Positions 8,804 to 18,195 of a stretch of 64,000 nt of DNA are shown piece after piece (within the stretch, counting starts at the first letter, position 1; each line of letters begins with the position of its first letter). Where the stretch lies: contig NZ_CP163525.1 of the NCBI RefSeq assembly GCF_041080655.1, positions 8,928,001 through 8,992,000 on the forward strand, read 5' to 3'. Origin of the DNA: Streptomyces sp. CG4 (GTDB lineage: Bacteria > Actinomycetota > Actinomycetes > Streptomycetales > Streptomycetaceae). Under the pieces are notes generated by a model that saw nothing but the letters and a program-made list of their open reading frames with translations, did not search any database and was not told where the DNA came from. The position numbers and the translations under genes were made by a program.

Positions 8804-8983
8804 GTCGTACCTCTCAGGTGGTGCCCAGGGTGTCCGGGCCACCGCTCTCGTTCCGGCGGCCTCGGTGTCCACCCTGCGTCCCCGGCGCCCGCCGTTGCAG
8901 TACCCCGGCGATCCTGGGAGTGGCAGGGCCAGTCACCGCCTGCCGGGCGGCCGTACGGTGAGGCCATGGACGGAGGTGGGCCC

Positions 8984-9859
8984 ATGGCCGGATCGAACGC
9001 GCTCGGCGAGTTCCTGCGCGCCCGCCGGGCGCTGGTGCGGCCCGAGGACGTGGGGCTGCCCGGCGGCGGCCTGCGCCGGGTGCCCGGGCTGCGCCGCGAG
9101 GAGGTCGCGCTGCTGGCCGGCATCAGCTCCGACTACTACCTGCGGCTGGAACAGGGCCGGGACCGCAACCCGTCCGTGCAGGTCCTCGAAGCCGTCGCGC
9201 GTGTGCTGAAGCTCGACGCCGACGCCACGGCCCACCTCGTGGGCCTTGCCCAGGACCGGCCCAGCGCGGGTGTACGGTCCGGGCGCCGCACACAGCAGGT
9301 GCCGGCGAGCCTGCTGCAGCTCATCGACGGCTGGCCGCGCAATCCCGCCTACGTCCAGAACCGCTGCACCGACTGCCTGGCCGCCAACGCCCTCGCCACC
9401 GCGCTCACCCCGAACTACCGGCCCGGCGTGAACATCCTGCGGGGCGTCTTCCTCGACCCGGCCGAGCGGGCGCTGCGCCGGGACTGGGCGGACCTCACCG
9501 AGGAGGGCGTGGCCGTGCTGCGGTCCGAGGCCGGGGCGGACGCGGACGACCCACGGCTGCGCGATCTGGTCGGCGAGCTGTCCCTGCGCAGTGACCGCTT
9601 CCGCACCCTGTGGGCCCGGCACGAGGTACGGCCCCGGCGCGGCCGGGTGAGCCGGCTGACCCATCCGCAGGTCGGCGACCTCGACCTGCAGTCGAACAAG
9701 CTGTCCGTGGACGGCACCGACGGACTCACCCTGGTCGTCTTCCACGCCGAACCCGGCAGCCGCAGCGCCGAACTCCTGGACATCCTCGGCAGCCTCGCCG
9801 CGCCCCCGAGCGACGCCGCCCGGAAGCGCGGCGCGCACGAGCACATCGAGGAGCCGTAG
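8984..9859 (+). CDS. XRE-family regulator with MmyB-like ligand-binding domain
   Basis: 291 residues. N-terminal HTH (GEFLRARRALVRPEDVGLPG, then VPGLRREEVALLAGISSDYY) and a C-terminal MmyB-type PAS-like domain (NILRGVFLDPAERALRRDWA; THPQVGDLDLQSNKL). Actinomycete members often sit divergent from a short-chain or aldo/keto reductase gene and repress it, exactly the layout seen here. Start ATG at 8984 is preferred over 8966 because GGAGGTG lies eight bases upstream. Confidence 0.9.
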   Translation: MAGSNALGEFLRARRALVRPEDVGLPGGGLRRVPGLRREEVALLAGISSDYYLRLEQGRDRNPSVQVLEAVARVLKLDADATAHLVGLAQDRPSAGVRSGRRTQQVPASLLQLIDGWPRNPAYVQNRCTDCLAANALATALTPNYRPGVNILRGVFLDPAERALRRDWADLTEEGVAVLRSEAGADADDPRLRDLVGELSLRSDRFRTLWARHEVRPRRGRVSRLTHPQVGDLDLQSNKLSVDGTDGLTLVVFHAEPGSRSAELLDILGSLAAPPSDAARKRGAHEHIEEP

Positions 9860-9889
9860 CCCGGCGCGGCTCGTTTGCTGCCGGTGGCC

Positions 9890-10720
9890 TCAGAACTCCT
9901 CGTGCTCCTCGGGGTCCCCGCCGAGCCGGCGCGGGGCGTGGCGGGCGATCGCCGCCAGCTGGCCGGAGTCCAGCGTGAAGCCGAAGACGTCGAGGTTGGC
10001 GCGCTGCCGGCCCGGATCGGCCGACTTCGGAATGGGCAGCGCGCCCATCTGGAGGTGCCAGCGCAGCAGCACCTGGCCCGGAGTCACCCCGTGCAACTCG
10101 GCGATCCGCCCGACCGCGGGGTCGTCCAGCAGTCCGCTGCCCCGGCCCAGCGGACTCCAGCTCTCGGTGACGATGCCCTTGTCCGCGTGAAAGACGCGCA
10201 GCTCCTCCTGCGGGAACAGCGGGTGCAACTCGATCTGGTTCACCGACGGCAGCACACCGGTCTCCTTCTCCAGCAGCGTGATGTGCTCCGCAGTGAAGTT
10301 CGAGACGCCGATCGAGCGGACCAGCCCGTCCTCGCGCAGCTTGATCATGGCCTTCCAGGAGTCGACGTACTTGCCGACCCGGGGATTGGGCCAGTGGATC
10401 AGATACAGGTCCACATACTCCAGGCCCAGCCGCCGCCGGGACTCCTCGAAGGAGGCGAGGGTCTCCTCGTAGCCATGGTGCCGGCCGGGCAGCTTGGTGG
10501 TCACCACCACCTCCTCGCGGGGCACGCCGCTGCCCGCTATGCCCCGCCCGACACCGGTCTCGTTGCGGTAGTTCGTCGCGGTGTCCACCAGCCGGTAGCC
10601 CAGGCCGAGCGCGGAGCCCACGGCCCGCTCGGCGGCCGCGTCGTCGAGCGGCCAGGTGCCGAGGCCGATGGCGGGGATCGCCGTACCGTCGTTGAGCGTG
10701 TACGCCGGAATACCGTTCAC
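9890..10720 (-). CDS. Aldo/keto reductase, 2,5-diketo-D-gluconate reductase type
   Basis: 276 residues. AKR signatures: GLGTWPLDDAAAERAVGSAL, Asp/Tyr in DTATNYRNETGVGRG, Lys in VVTTKLPGRHHG, and His in LIHWPNP; NADP site PIPKSADPGR. Closest to the AKR5-like DkgA family. GTG start at 10720 has GGGAAGG upstream. It converges on the MmyB-like regulator with a 30-bp gap. Unlike the AKR at 7940-8803 it keeps the canonical His. Confidence 0.9.
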   Translation of the reverse strand: MNGIPAYTLNDGTAIPAIGLGTWPLDDAAAERAVGSALGLGYRLVDTATNYRNETGVGRGIAGSGVPREEVVVTTKLPGRHHGYEETLASFEESRRRLGLEYVDLYLIHWPNPRVGKYVDSWKAMIKLREDGLVRSIGVSNFTAEHITLLEKETGVLPSVNQIELHPLFPQEELRVFHADKGIVTESWSPLGRGSGLLDDPAVGRIAELHGVTPGQVLLRWHLQMGALPIPKSADPGRQRANLDVFGFTLDSGQLAAIARHAPRRLGGDPEEHEEF

Positions 10721-10849
10721 GATGGGACCTTCCCTCGACTGTGTCGTCCCTCCAGCCTCACGGATAGGGCGAGCCGTGATCAAGCGGGCGGGTGGGGCGA
10801 GGGCAGCGAACGGCATGGGCGGCGGCACGGAGCGGGGCGGCGCGGGCTG

Positions 10850-11565
10850 TGGACGGCCCACGTCCGGGACGTCACCCGGCTCGCCGGCGTCTCGCACACC
10901 GCCGTCTCCTTCGTCTTCAACGGCCGTGCCGAGGGCAACCTGTCGCCCGCCACCCAGGAGCGCATCCGGCAGGCCGCCACCCGGCTCGGCTACCGGCCCT
11001 ACCCCGTCGCCCGCGGCCTGCGCCGCCGCCGTGCGGCCGTGATCGGTCTGGTCACCGACGAGATCGCCTCGTCCCCGTTCGCCGGCCGGCTGCTGCGCGG
11101 CGCGGTGGAGACCGCCTGGGACAGCGACCACCTGATGGTCACGGTGGACTCCGGCGGCGACCCGGCCGCGGCATCATCTACGCCGCCATGTCCCTGCGCC
11201 GGGTCCGGGTCCCCGAAGGGCTGCACCGCACCCGCTCCGTGCTCACCAACTGCCGGCCCGAGGACGACTCGCTGCCCGCCGTTGTCCCGGCCGAGCGGGT
11301 CGGCGGACGCACCCGGGACGCCCTGCGCGCCCAGGGCGTCACCGTGCGCAAGGAGTGGGCCGTACGCACCGGAGACAAGATCACCAGCGGTGACGAGGGC
11401 GCGACCAGGCTGCTCGACGGCGCCGACCCGCGGCGCCGGCCCACCGGAATCTTCTGCTGCAACGACCCGGTCGCGGCAGGCGTGTTGCATGCCACGACCC
11501 GGCTCGGGATGGCCGTACCCGGCGAGTTGTCGGTGGTCGGCTACGAGGACCCGGATACCGAGAGC
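10850..11565 (+). pseudogene. LacI-family regulator pseudogene
   Basis: The HTH (VRDVTRLAGVSHTAVSFVFN) and first part of the effector domain read in one frame to about 11168. The reading then continues in another frame (GIIYAAMSLRRVRVPEGL, CCNDPVAAGVLHATTRLGMA, SVVGYED). A piece of the linker is missing at the shift, a second deletion removes the segment after GGRT near 11315, and the end after VGYED is gone. No intact start is visible. It would have regulated a sugar-use gene, and a glycosidase remnant follows directly. Confidence 0.8.
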
Positions 11566-12021
11566 CGGACAGGGCGGGACGCGCACGGTGACGGGAGCCG
11601 ATCCCTCGGCGCCCGTGCGCGGCCGGCTGTCGCGGCCCAGGACGACGGTGCCCGACGCCGGACCCAGCCGGACCGTCAGCGCCCGGTCCGCCGCCCGCAG
11701 CAGGGTGACGCCGTACGTCCGTGCGCGGTGACGGTGAGGTCGTACGACACCGGGAGCGGCACGGGGCCCGGCGTGGTCGCGAACGGTTCGGGCGCGCGCG
11801 GCAGTTCCAGTTCCGGTGCCGGCGTCACCCGCAGCGAACCGTCCGTATGGACACCGACCACCCGCGGCGCGGTGAGCGTGCCCGCCCAGCCCGCCGCCAC
11901 CACCTCCGCCGCCTCCCGCGCCTCCCACGACCAGCCTCACATCAGGGCCCGCCCGGCGCTCTTCGCGGCCGGCGGCACGGCGGTGTTCCGGAACACGGTC
12001 ATCCGGGAGTTCACCGTGTGA
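11566..12021 (-). pseudogene. Glycoside hydrolase (GH32-like) C-terminal remnant and a second tail fragment
   Basis: On the minus strand from about 11936, SWEAREAAEVVAGWAGTLTA and PELELPRAPEPF resemble the junction and beta-sandwich of GH32 fructosidases; the frame shifts near 11700 and continues as LTVRLGPASGTVVLGRD. On the plus strand, 11940-12021 reads ARPALFAAGGTAVFRNTV up to a TGA at 12019-12021, which looks like the tail of another sugar-binding protein. Neither piece has a start. With the adjacent LacI remnant this is a decayed carbohydrate locus. The family assignment is tentative. Confidence 0.4.
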
Positions 12022-12076
12022 GGGCCGGGATGCCACGATCGGTGGGAAGCCGGTACCGACGAACATCGGAGCGCGT

Positions 12077-13051
12077 ATGACGATGCACAGGACCACCGCG
12101 GACCACACGGAGCGGGTCGAGGGCGTGGAGGTGAAGCCGGTCGCCGGGCACATCGGAGCCGAGATCACCGGCTTCGATCTCGCCGGGCCGCTGGACGACG
12201 CCGTGGTGGCCCTGATCCGGCAGACGGTGCTGCGCTGGAAGGTGGTGTTCTTCCGCGGGCAGGAGCTGGACCACGCAGGGCACGTCTCCTTCGCCCGCCG
12301 TTTCGGCGAACCGGTCGTGCCGGGCCGGCGGGGCAGCGCCTCACCGGCCGGCTTCCCCGAGGTGGAGACCACCGCGGACCGGCTGGAGTTGGGCGGCCGG
12401 TTCGGCATGGAGCACGACGAGTGGCTGCGCCGGCGCCGGCACACCCTGCTGCGCGGCTGGCACTGCGACCACGGTGCCCGGATCGACCCCCCGGCCGCGA
12501 CCATCCTGCGCGCCGAGACCGTCCCGCCCTACGGCGGCGACACGACCTGGGCCAATCTGGCGGCCGCCTACGCCGGCCTCTCGGCACCGGTCCGCGCCTT
12601 CGTGGACGGACTGCGCGCCGAACACCGCCTCGGCGTCGGCTACCAGCCCAGGCCCGGCGACGACGCGTACGTCCGCCACCTCCTCGACCACCAAGTCGCC
12701 GCAGTCCACCCGCTGGTGCGGGTGCATCCGGAGACCGGGGAACGCGTGCTGTTCGTCAACGGCTACTACGTGGAACAGATCAGCGACGTCTCCCGCCCGG
12801 AGAGCGCGGCGCTGCTGGAGATGCTGCTGGAGCAGGCCGTCCGCCCCGAGTACACCGTCCGCTTCCGCTGGGAACCGGGCAGCGTCGCCTTCTGGGACAA
12901 CCGGGCCACCATCCACCTCGCCCCCGGCGACAACACCCACCTCGGCTTTCCCCGGATCATGCACCGGGTGATGCTCGCCGGGGACGTCCCGGTAGGGGTG
13001 GACGGCAAGCCGTCGGAACCGGTCACCGGCACGCAGCCGGGCCGCTGGTGA
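12077..13051 (+). CDS. TauD/TfdA-family Fe(II)/2-oxoglutarate dioxygenase
   Basis: 324 residues. The jelly-roll iron ligands are visible: H-x-D in WHCDHGARIDPP and the distal His in NRATIHLAPGDNTHLG or HRVML; the 2OG-binding Arg is in the final RIMHRVML region. The N-terminus (VKPVAGHIGAEITGFDLAGP) is typical of taurine/alkylsulfonate dioxygenases. Likely hydroxylates a sulfonate or 2,4-D-like substrate; no sulfonate transporter is adjacent. ATG at 12077. It ends two bases from the convergent LLM oxidoreductase. Confidence 0.92.
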   Translation: MTMHRTTADHTERVEGVEVKPVAGHIGAEITGFDLAGPLDDAVVALIRQTVLRWKVVFFRGQELDHAGHVSFARRFGEPVVPGRRGSASPAGFPEVETTADRLELGGRFGMEHDEWLRRRRHTLLRGWHCDHGARIDPPAATILRAETVPPYGGDTTWANLAAAYAGLSAPVRAFVDGLRAEHRLGVGYQPRPGDDAYVRHLLDHQVAAVHPLVRVHPETGERVLFVNGYYVEQISDVSRPESAALLEMLLEQAVRPEYTVRFRWEPGSVAFWDNRATIHLAPGDNTHLGFPRIMHRVMLAGDVPVGVDGKPSEPVTGTQPGRW

Positions 13052-13052
13052 C

Positions 13053-14081
13053 TCAGCCGGCCGGCCGCCACCCCAGCGCCGGACCCAGCTTCGTCGCCAT
13101 GTCCGTCAGGATCTGTATGTAGTCCGCGTGCTCGAAGGTGAACGGCAGCGCGAACGCCACCTCGTCCACCTCACGGAACGCGGCGTGCGCATGCAGCCGT
13201 TCGGCGATCTCCGCCGAGGTGCCGACCAGGTCCGGGGCGAACAGCAGCCGGCCCGGACCCTGCGGGGAGGCCGTACGGGGCAGGCGCTGCGCCGCATACG
13301 CCGCGTACTTGGCGCGCTGCTCCGGGCTCGCGGAGTCGGTGGGGATCACGACCAGGCCCTGTGAGACCCGGGCCGCCTCGCCCTCGGGGTGACGGTCGCG
13401 GAACTCCCTGATGAGGGACAGCTGGATAGCGGCGAAGTCCCATGGCCCGTCCGGCTGTTCCGCCCTGACCACGCTGCTGGTCAGGAAGTTCATGCCGTGC
13501 TCGCCCGCCCAGCGTGCCGAGCCGGCACTGGCACCGCCGTACCACAGGCGTCGGCCCAGCCCGGGGGAGTGCGGCTGGACCACGTCCGAGAACACCTCGA
13601 AGCCCTCGACCCCGCTGAAGTCGCTGGCGGGCTTGCCGCGCACGAAGTCCAGCAGCCGCCGTACCCGCTCGTAGGAGAAGTCCTCCACGGCGGCGGTGTC
13701 CGGGTACAGCGCCTCCTTGATCTGCTCGTAGTGCATCGGCGGGCCCACGCTCACGCCCGGGTTCAGCCGGCCGCCGGACAGCAGGTCCACGGTCGCCAGA
13801 TCCTCGGCCAGCCGCAGCGGGTTCTCCCAGCCCAGTGGGATCACCGCCGTGCCCAGCTCGATGCGCCGGGTGCGCTGGGAGGCCGCCGCGAGGACCGCGA
13901 CCGGGGAGGAGATGCCGTACTGCAGATGGCGATGGCGGACCCAGGCGCTGTCGAAGCCCAGCCGCTCGCCCAGCTCGATGATCTGCAGTGTGGACTCGTG
14001 ACCCCGGGCCGGATCCGCCGCGTCGAACAGGCCGATGGTGAGAAAGCCCAGCTTGCGCAGCGGGCGAGGGGTGGGCGGCAC
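13053..14081 (-). CDS. LLM-class flavin-dependent oxidoreductase
   Basis: 342-residue luciferase-like TIM barrel (LGFLTIGLFDAADPARGHES; RRIELGTAVIPLGWENPLRL; LSGGRLNPGVSVGPPMHYEQ). Family members use FMNH2 or F420H2 for monooxygenation or reduction. GTG start at 14081 has GGAGGAG five bases upstream. Convergent with the TauD gene; both could act on organosulfur compounds, as LLM monooxygenases and TauD proteins often do, but no sulfur-specific motif proves it. Confidence 0.88.
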   Translation of the reverse strand: MPPTPRPLRKLGFLTIGLFDAADPARGHESTLQIIELGERLGFDSAWVRHRHLQYGISSPVAVLAAASQRTRRIELGTAVIPLGWENPLRLAEDLATVDLLSGGRLNPGVSVGPPMHYEQIKEALYPDTAAVEDFSYERVRRLLDFVRGKPASDFSGVEGFEVFSDVVQPHSPGLGRRLWYGGASAGSARWAGEHGMNFLTSSVVRAEQPDGPWDFAAIQLSLIREFRDRHPEGEAARVSQGLVVIPTDSASPEQRAKYAAYAAQRLPRTASPQGPGRLLFAPDLVGTSAEIAERLHAHAAFREVDEVAFALPFTFEHADYIQILTDMATKLGPALGWRPAG

Positions 14082-14161
14082 GGGCTCCTCCAGCGGTCGT
14101 ACGACGGCTCTGCTCCGATTCTCGCAGGCCGATGTGACAACCGTGTGATCGCCGGCGGTCG

Positions 14162-14239
14162 CTTCAGCCGACCACTTCAGCCGACCACTTCAGCCGACCA
14201 CTTCAGCCGACCACTTCAGCCGGTCGCTTCAGCCGGTCA
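14162..14239. repeat. 13-bp tandem repeat, six copies
   Basis: Unit CTTCAGCCGACCA: four perfect copies (14162-14213) and two copies with GGTCG or GGTCA at the end (14214-14239). The last copy overlaps the stop codon of the metallophosphoesterase gene. It lies between two genes read in the same direction. Confidence 0.92.
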
Positions 14240-15748
14240 CTTGAGCGGGATGACGACCTCGTCCTCGACCGGCGGATCGACCTCCTGTGCGCGGTTGCCG
14301 GTGGCGGCGAAGCAGCGCAGCCGGACCGCCTCCGGAGCCACGTCGAGACGCAGGAAGCACTTGAAGAACGGCGGGCTGTAGGTGGCCGAGCCGGGCGAGA
14401 ACAGCTGGGTGTAGGCCTTGCGCACGGGCAGCCGGAAGCGGGACGTACGGTCCGGGCGGCCGCCGGTGCCGAGCAGACTCGCGACCAGTCGGGTGCGCCG
14501 GGTGACCCGGGCGTCGGGGTCCGGCTTGCGGCCCGGCTCGATGCCGAGCCGTTCGGCGACCACCGCGATTGCCTCGGCCTCGGTCAGGTCGAGGAGGCGG
14601 GGCAGCCGCAGCCGGCGGCCGTACAGATGGCTGTAGAAGGCGAGCGAATCGCCGCGCAGCGGATAGCAGCGGAAGTCGCGCTCGGTGACACCGCCGACCG
14701 ACACCCGCGGGATGGTGTGCGTGGCGTGCATGAACGCCCCGCCGCCGCCCGCGACCACGTACTGGATGGTGCGGCCGTCCACGTCGACCGGATAGCGCTG
14801 GTAGTTGTGGATGTCGCCGCCGATCGCGGCCACATAGTGGTGGTCCGGGTCCCGCACGATCTCGTCCACCGTCCCGCCGCCCTCGATCGCGCACGGGTGG
14901 TGTTCGCCGTCGACGTACAGCGGTGATCCGGTGATCAGGATCTTCGGCTTCGGATCCCGGGACACCTCGCGCAGCCAGGCGCCCTGTTCGGCGTCGATCG
15001 TGCCGAGCAGACCGGTGTCGATGCCGACGATCCGCACCGGACCCGCGTCGATCGCCCAGTACGGCCCGGGCTGCGCGGCCTGTTGACCGGGGGCGGACCG
15101 CAAGGCCCGTGCGGCGGCGAGCCGTTGCTCGTCGGTCGGACCGGGCCGGTGCCACAGCAGGGCACGCCACCAGGCGCGGCTGAGCGGGCGCGGCCGGGGC
15201 TCGGGGTCGAGCGGCGGGGTGTCGGCGCAGAAGACCCGCATGAACGCGCCGAGGTCCTCGTACCAGTCATGATTGCCCGGTATCGCATAGATCGGCGACG
15301 GATAGTCCTGATAGGGCCGGAAGAACTTGTCGCCGTAGTCCCGGGCGCTGCCCACCGGATAGATCACATCGCTCGCGATCACCGCGAAATCGGTGTCCTG
15401 ACTGGTCTTCAGGAAGCCCGGTACGACGGCGTATTGGCTGTCGTCACCCTCGCCGGTGTCCCCGATGACCATGAACGAGAACGCGTCGGTGCCGTCCCGC
15501 CGGATCACCTTGTCGCCCGGCGCCCCGGCCGCTGCCCGGCGTGCCACCCAGTGGCTACGGGTACGACCGGTCGGATCACCGAACCAGGACGCCAGCACGC
15601 CGTTGCGGGCGGCCCACAGCGTCCGCGGATTCAGCCACGACAGCTTCTCGACGTGGTGCGGCATCAGCTGCTTGTAGGCGCCGGGTTCGGCCGAGCCCCA
15701 GCCGGCGCCCTGTGCGGTATCGCGCGAGGAGTCAGACACACGTTGCAC
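14237..15748 (-). CDS. Calcineurin-like metallophosphoesterase
   Basis: About 503 residues. Metallophosphatase motifs in order: FSFMVIGDTGEGDD, then ASDVIYPVG in the place of the GD motif, YAIPGNHDWYEDL, and AAIGGDIHNYQRYPVD. The dimetal ligands Asp, Asn-His and His are present. No signal peptide or TM segment is visible, so it is probably cytosolic. Start is uncertain: in-frame GTGs at 15748 and 15739, neither with a strong RBS. The substrate is unknown. Confidence 0.85.
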   Translation of the reverse strand: MQRVSDSSRDTAQGAGWGSAEPGAYKQLMPHHVEKLSWLNPRTLWAARNGVLASWFGDPTGRTRSHWVARRAAAGAPGDKVIRRDGTDAFSFMVIGDTGEGDDSQYAVVPGFLKTSQDTDFAVIASDVIYPVGSARDYGDKFFRPYQDYPSPIYAIPGNHDWYEDLGAFMRVFCADTPPLDPEPRPRPLSRAWWRALLWHRPGPTDEQRLAAARALRSAPGQQAAQPGPYWAIDAGPVRIVGIDTGLLGTIDAEQGAWLREVSRDPKPKILITGSPLYVDGEHHPCAIEGGGTVDEIVRDPDHHYVAAIGGDIHNYQRYPVDVDGRTIQYVVAGGGGAFMHATHTIPRVSVGGVTERDFRCYPLRGDSLAFYSHLYGRRLRLPRLLDLTEAEAIAVVAERLGIEPGRKPDPDARVTRRTRLVASLLGTGGRPDRTSRFRLPVRKAYTQLFSPGSATYSPPFFKCFLRLDVAPEAVRLRCFAATGNRAQEVDPPVEDEVVIPLK

Positions 15749-15930
15749 CGTAACAACGCACCGCCCAGCGGCGGTCGGCGCCCCAGGCGCTCGCGCGTGT
15801 CGCCCAGGGAGCAACGCGAGGCGACTGCGGCGCCGCCGACTGGGTCCGCGGTTCGTTGCTCGATCTGGTGGGTCGTCATGATCGTACGACGCGGCTGCCT
15901 GCCTTGCTACGAAGTCCCCTTGTGGACAGG

Positions 15931-16764
15931 CTAGTTGTGCCTGACCGTGTCGAGCAGCAGATGCGCGGCCACCGTGGCCCCGTCGGTGCGGATCGTGCCG
16001 GCCGCGGCCCTCGCCCGTGCACGTGTCTCGGGGGTGAGGGCCGCGGTGAGGGCGGCGGACAGGGAGGCGGAGGTCGGCGTCGTCGATCGGGGCCAGGTCC
16101 ACCCAGCCGCGGGCGAGGAGGGCGCGGTGGCCTTGCGCACGGCTCGCTTCCACGGCCACCCGGGCGATGTCCTTCGGGGCATGAGCGGCCATGCTGCCGA
16201 AGCCCACGTACACCGGTGGTGCGCCCGTGTCCAGGAACGCCTCCAGCCGCTCCGGGAGCGGACGGTCGTCGGGCAGGATCCATGCCCCCGTCTGCACCAG
16301 GTCGAAGTCCGTCAACTCCTGCCACGGGCCCAGGACCGGGTCTGCCGCCGGCCACGGCTGGTCGGTCAGGACGTGGTCGCGGACGTCGTCCACCGGTGCC
16401 GGCCCGAGCCCCGCCCGGTGCCGGTTGAGCGCTTCGCCGTACAACGCGTTCACCCGCTGGGCGTCCTGCTCCCACAGCACCTTGAGGTCGGTCTCCTCCC
16501 GCGGGACGGCGTACCGGGCCGTGCCCCCGGAGGGTGGTGCGGCGAGGGCAGTCCGAAGATGTCGCAGCACGCGAACACGTAGCGGATGCCGAGCTTCTCG
16601 GCCACGTCCCGTGCGCCGGCCGGCATCAGACCGGTTGCCAGGAGCGCGTCGCATCCCTCGGCCGCCGCGGTGAGCGTGTCGAATCGCGCGGCGACCAACT
16701 CGGGCGCGAGCCGGAACGCGTCCTGCGCCGTCGGCGGCCTCTCGCCGCTCACCACCGCTCGCAC
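15931..16764 (-). pseudogene. Broken MGT-family (GT1) glycosyltransferase
   Basis: Three reading frames are needed. The first (16764 down to about 16535) gives RFDTLTAAAEGCDALLATGL and GARDVAEKLGIRYVFACCDI; the second gives GGTARYAVPREETDLKVLWE through VYVGFGSMAAHAPKDIARVA; the third gives SLSAALTAALTPETRARARA and the family C-terminus. The N-terminal 90 or so residues and about 80 residues of the nucleotide-sugar domain (the HHGGAGT region) are missing. Intact relatives inactivate macrolides or decorate natural products. This copy cannot be functional. Confidence 0.85.
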
Positions 16765-16862
16765 CGGCGGGCCGAGCGGCGGGCCGAGCGGCAGGGAGGA
16801 ACGTTCTCTGCTTTCTCCCTGCCTTGCTCTTTGTCGGTACTTGTCGTGGCCGTATCAGGAAG

Positions 16863-18095
16863 TCACGCTGTGGGGCCCAGGTGCCGGGTCGTCGCCCACA
16901 GCAGCAGGGCGGCGCAGCTGAATGCCGTTCCCAGGGCGGACACCCCTGTCCACCCGGTCGTCGCGTACGCCAGTGAGGAGCCGATGGCGCCGAGGGCGCT
17001 GCCGGCCGAGTAGAAGACCATGTAGCCGTCGATGATCCGGCTTCCCGCATCCGGGTGTACGGCGTAGATGAGGGACTGGTTGGTGACGTGTACGGCCTGA
17101 ACGGCGAAGTCCAGGAGGACGGCTCCGGCCGCCAGCGCCCAGAGCGACTGCCGGGTGAACGCCAGGGGGAGCCACGACACGGCGAGCAGGACCAGCGCGG
17201 CACCCGTGGTCCGCTGGGCGAGTCCGCGGTCGTTCCATCGGCCGGCGGCGCCCGCGGCCGCGGCTCCGGCCGCTCCGGCGAGCCCGAACGCGCCGATCGC
17301 CGTGTGTGTCAGCGACCAAGGCGGACTGCTGAGCGGCTGGACGACGCTGCTCCACAGCGTGCTGAAGGCCGCGAAGACCAGCAGTGCCAGCCCGCCGCGC
17401 GCCCGGAGCAGGGGGTGGCGGGCGAACAGGACGACGGTCGATGCCGGCAGACGCCGGTACGGCATGGCGACCGTCGGCGGTCGGCCGGCCGGCAGGGCGC
17501 GCCGCAGGAGCACCGTGAGTGTCGCGGTCACGACGGCCGAGAAGAGATAGACGGCGCGCCATCCGGCCAGGTCGGCCACTGCGCCCGCCACCGTGCGGGC
17601 CAACAGAATGCCGGTGATGACCCCGCTGGTCACCGCTCCGACGACCCGCCCCCGGAAGGCCGGAGCGGTGAGATGGGCCGCTGCGGCCACCATGGTCTGG
17701 GCGACGACGGCGAGCGCACCGACCACTGCCAGGGCGGCGAGCAGTGCCGTGGTCCCGGGCGCCAGGGCGACAGCCAGCAGCGCGGCAGCGAGCAGGCCGA
17801 GCTGGAGCGTGATCAGCCTGCGTCTGTCGACGAGATCGCCGAGCGGGACGAGCAGGAACAGCCCTGCGGCGTATCCGAGTTGGGTGACGGCGACGATGGC
17901 GCCGAGCAGTCCGGAGCCGAGCGAGAACTGCTCGCCGAGCGTGACCAGCAGGGGCTGGGCGAAGTAGACGTTGGCCACCGCGCTGCCGCAGGCGATGGCG
18001 AAGAGCAGGGTCAGGCGCGCGGACGGCGGCCCGGACGGTGCGAGTGTGGTGTTCGCGGCCTTCTGGCCGCCGGCCGTCGAGCAGTCGCTTGGCAT
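16863..18095 (-). CDS. MFS transporter
   Basis: 410 residues with about 12 membrane segments. MFS signature in the loop between TM2 and TM3 (FLLVPLGDLVDRRRLITLQL), motif C-like stretch in TM5 (GAVTSGVITGILLARTVAGA). The FAIACGSAVANVYFAQPLLV start is typical of small-molecule efflux MFS proteins. Divergent from an HxlR regulator and separated by a near-perfect palindrome that overlaps both promoters, so expression is probably repressed by HxlR and induced by a toxic ligand. Confidence 0.9.
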   Translation of the reverse strand: MPSDCSTAGGQKAANTTLAPSGPPSARLTLLFAIACGSAVANVYFAQPLLVTLGEQFSLGSGLLGAIVAVTQLGYAAGLFLLVPLGDLVDRRRLITLQLGLLAAALLAVALAPGTTALLAALAVVGALAVVAQTMVAAAAHLTAPAFRGRVVGAVTSGVITGILLARTVAGAVADLAGWRAVYLFSAVVTATLTVLLRRALPAGRPPTVAMPYRRLPASTVVLFARHPLLRARGGLALLVFAAFSTLWSSVVQPLSSPPWSLTHTAIGAFGLAGAAGAAAAGAAGRWNDRGLAQRTTGAALVLLAVSWLPLAFTRQSLWALAAGAVLLDFAVQAVHVTNQSLIYAVHPDAGSRIIDGYMVFYSAGSALGAIGSSLAYATTGWTGVSALGTAFSCAALLLWATTRHLGPTA

Positions 18096-18112
18096 ACGGA
18101 GCCCTCTTCATG

Positions 18113-18170
18113 ATGGTTGCAACTTGCTACCCGGTGGACCCTAGATGGCGAGGTAGCATGTTGCAACCAT
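18113..18170. promoter_or_regulatory. HxlR/MFS shared operator: 19-bp inverted repeat
   Basis: ATGGTTGCAACTTGCTACC (18113-18131) is the reverse complement of 18152-18170 at 18 of 19 positions, with a 20-bp spacer. Each arm also contains the self-palindrome GTTGCAAC. It fills the divergent intergenic region and fits a dimeric winged-helix repressor binding as two dimers. Confidence 0.85.
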
Positions 18171-18195
18171 GTGTGGTGCCGAGGAGGAGAGTGGG

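Noticed and set aside
14237..17203. A single 988-codon minus-strand ORF
   Set aside because: It only chains the metallophosphoesterase gene, a non-coding gap and part of the broken glycosyltransferase in one open frame.
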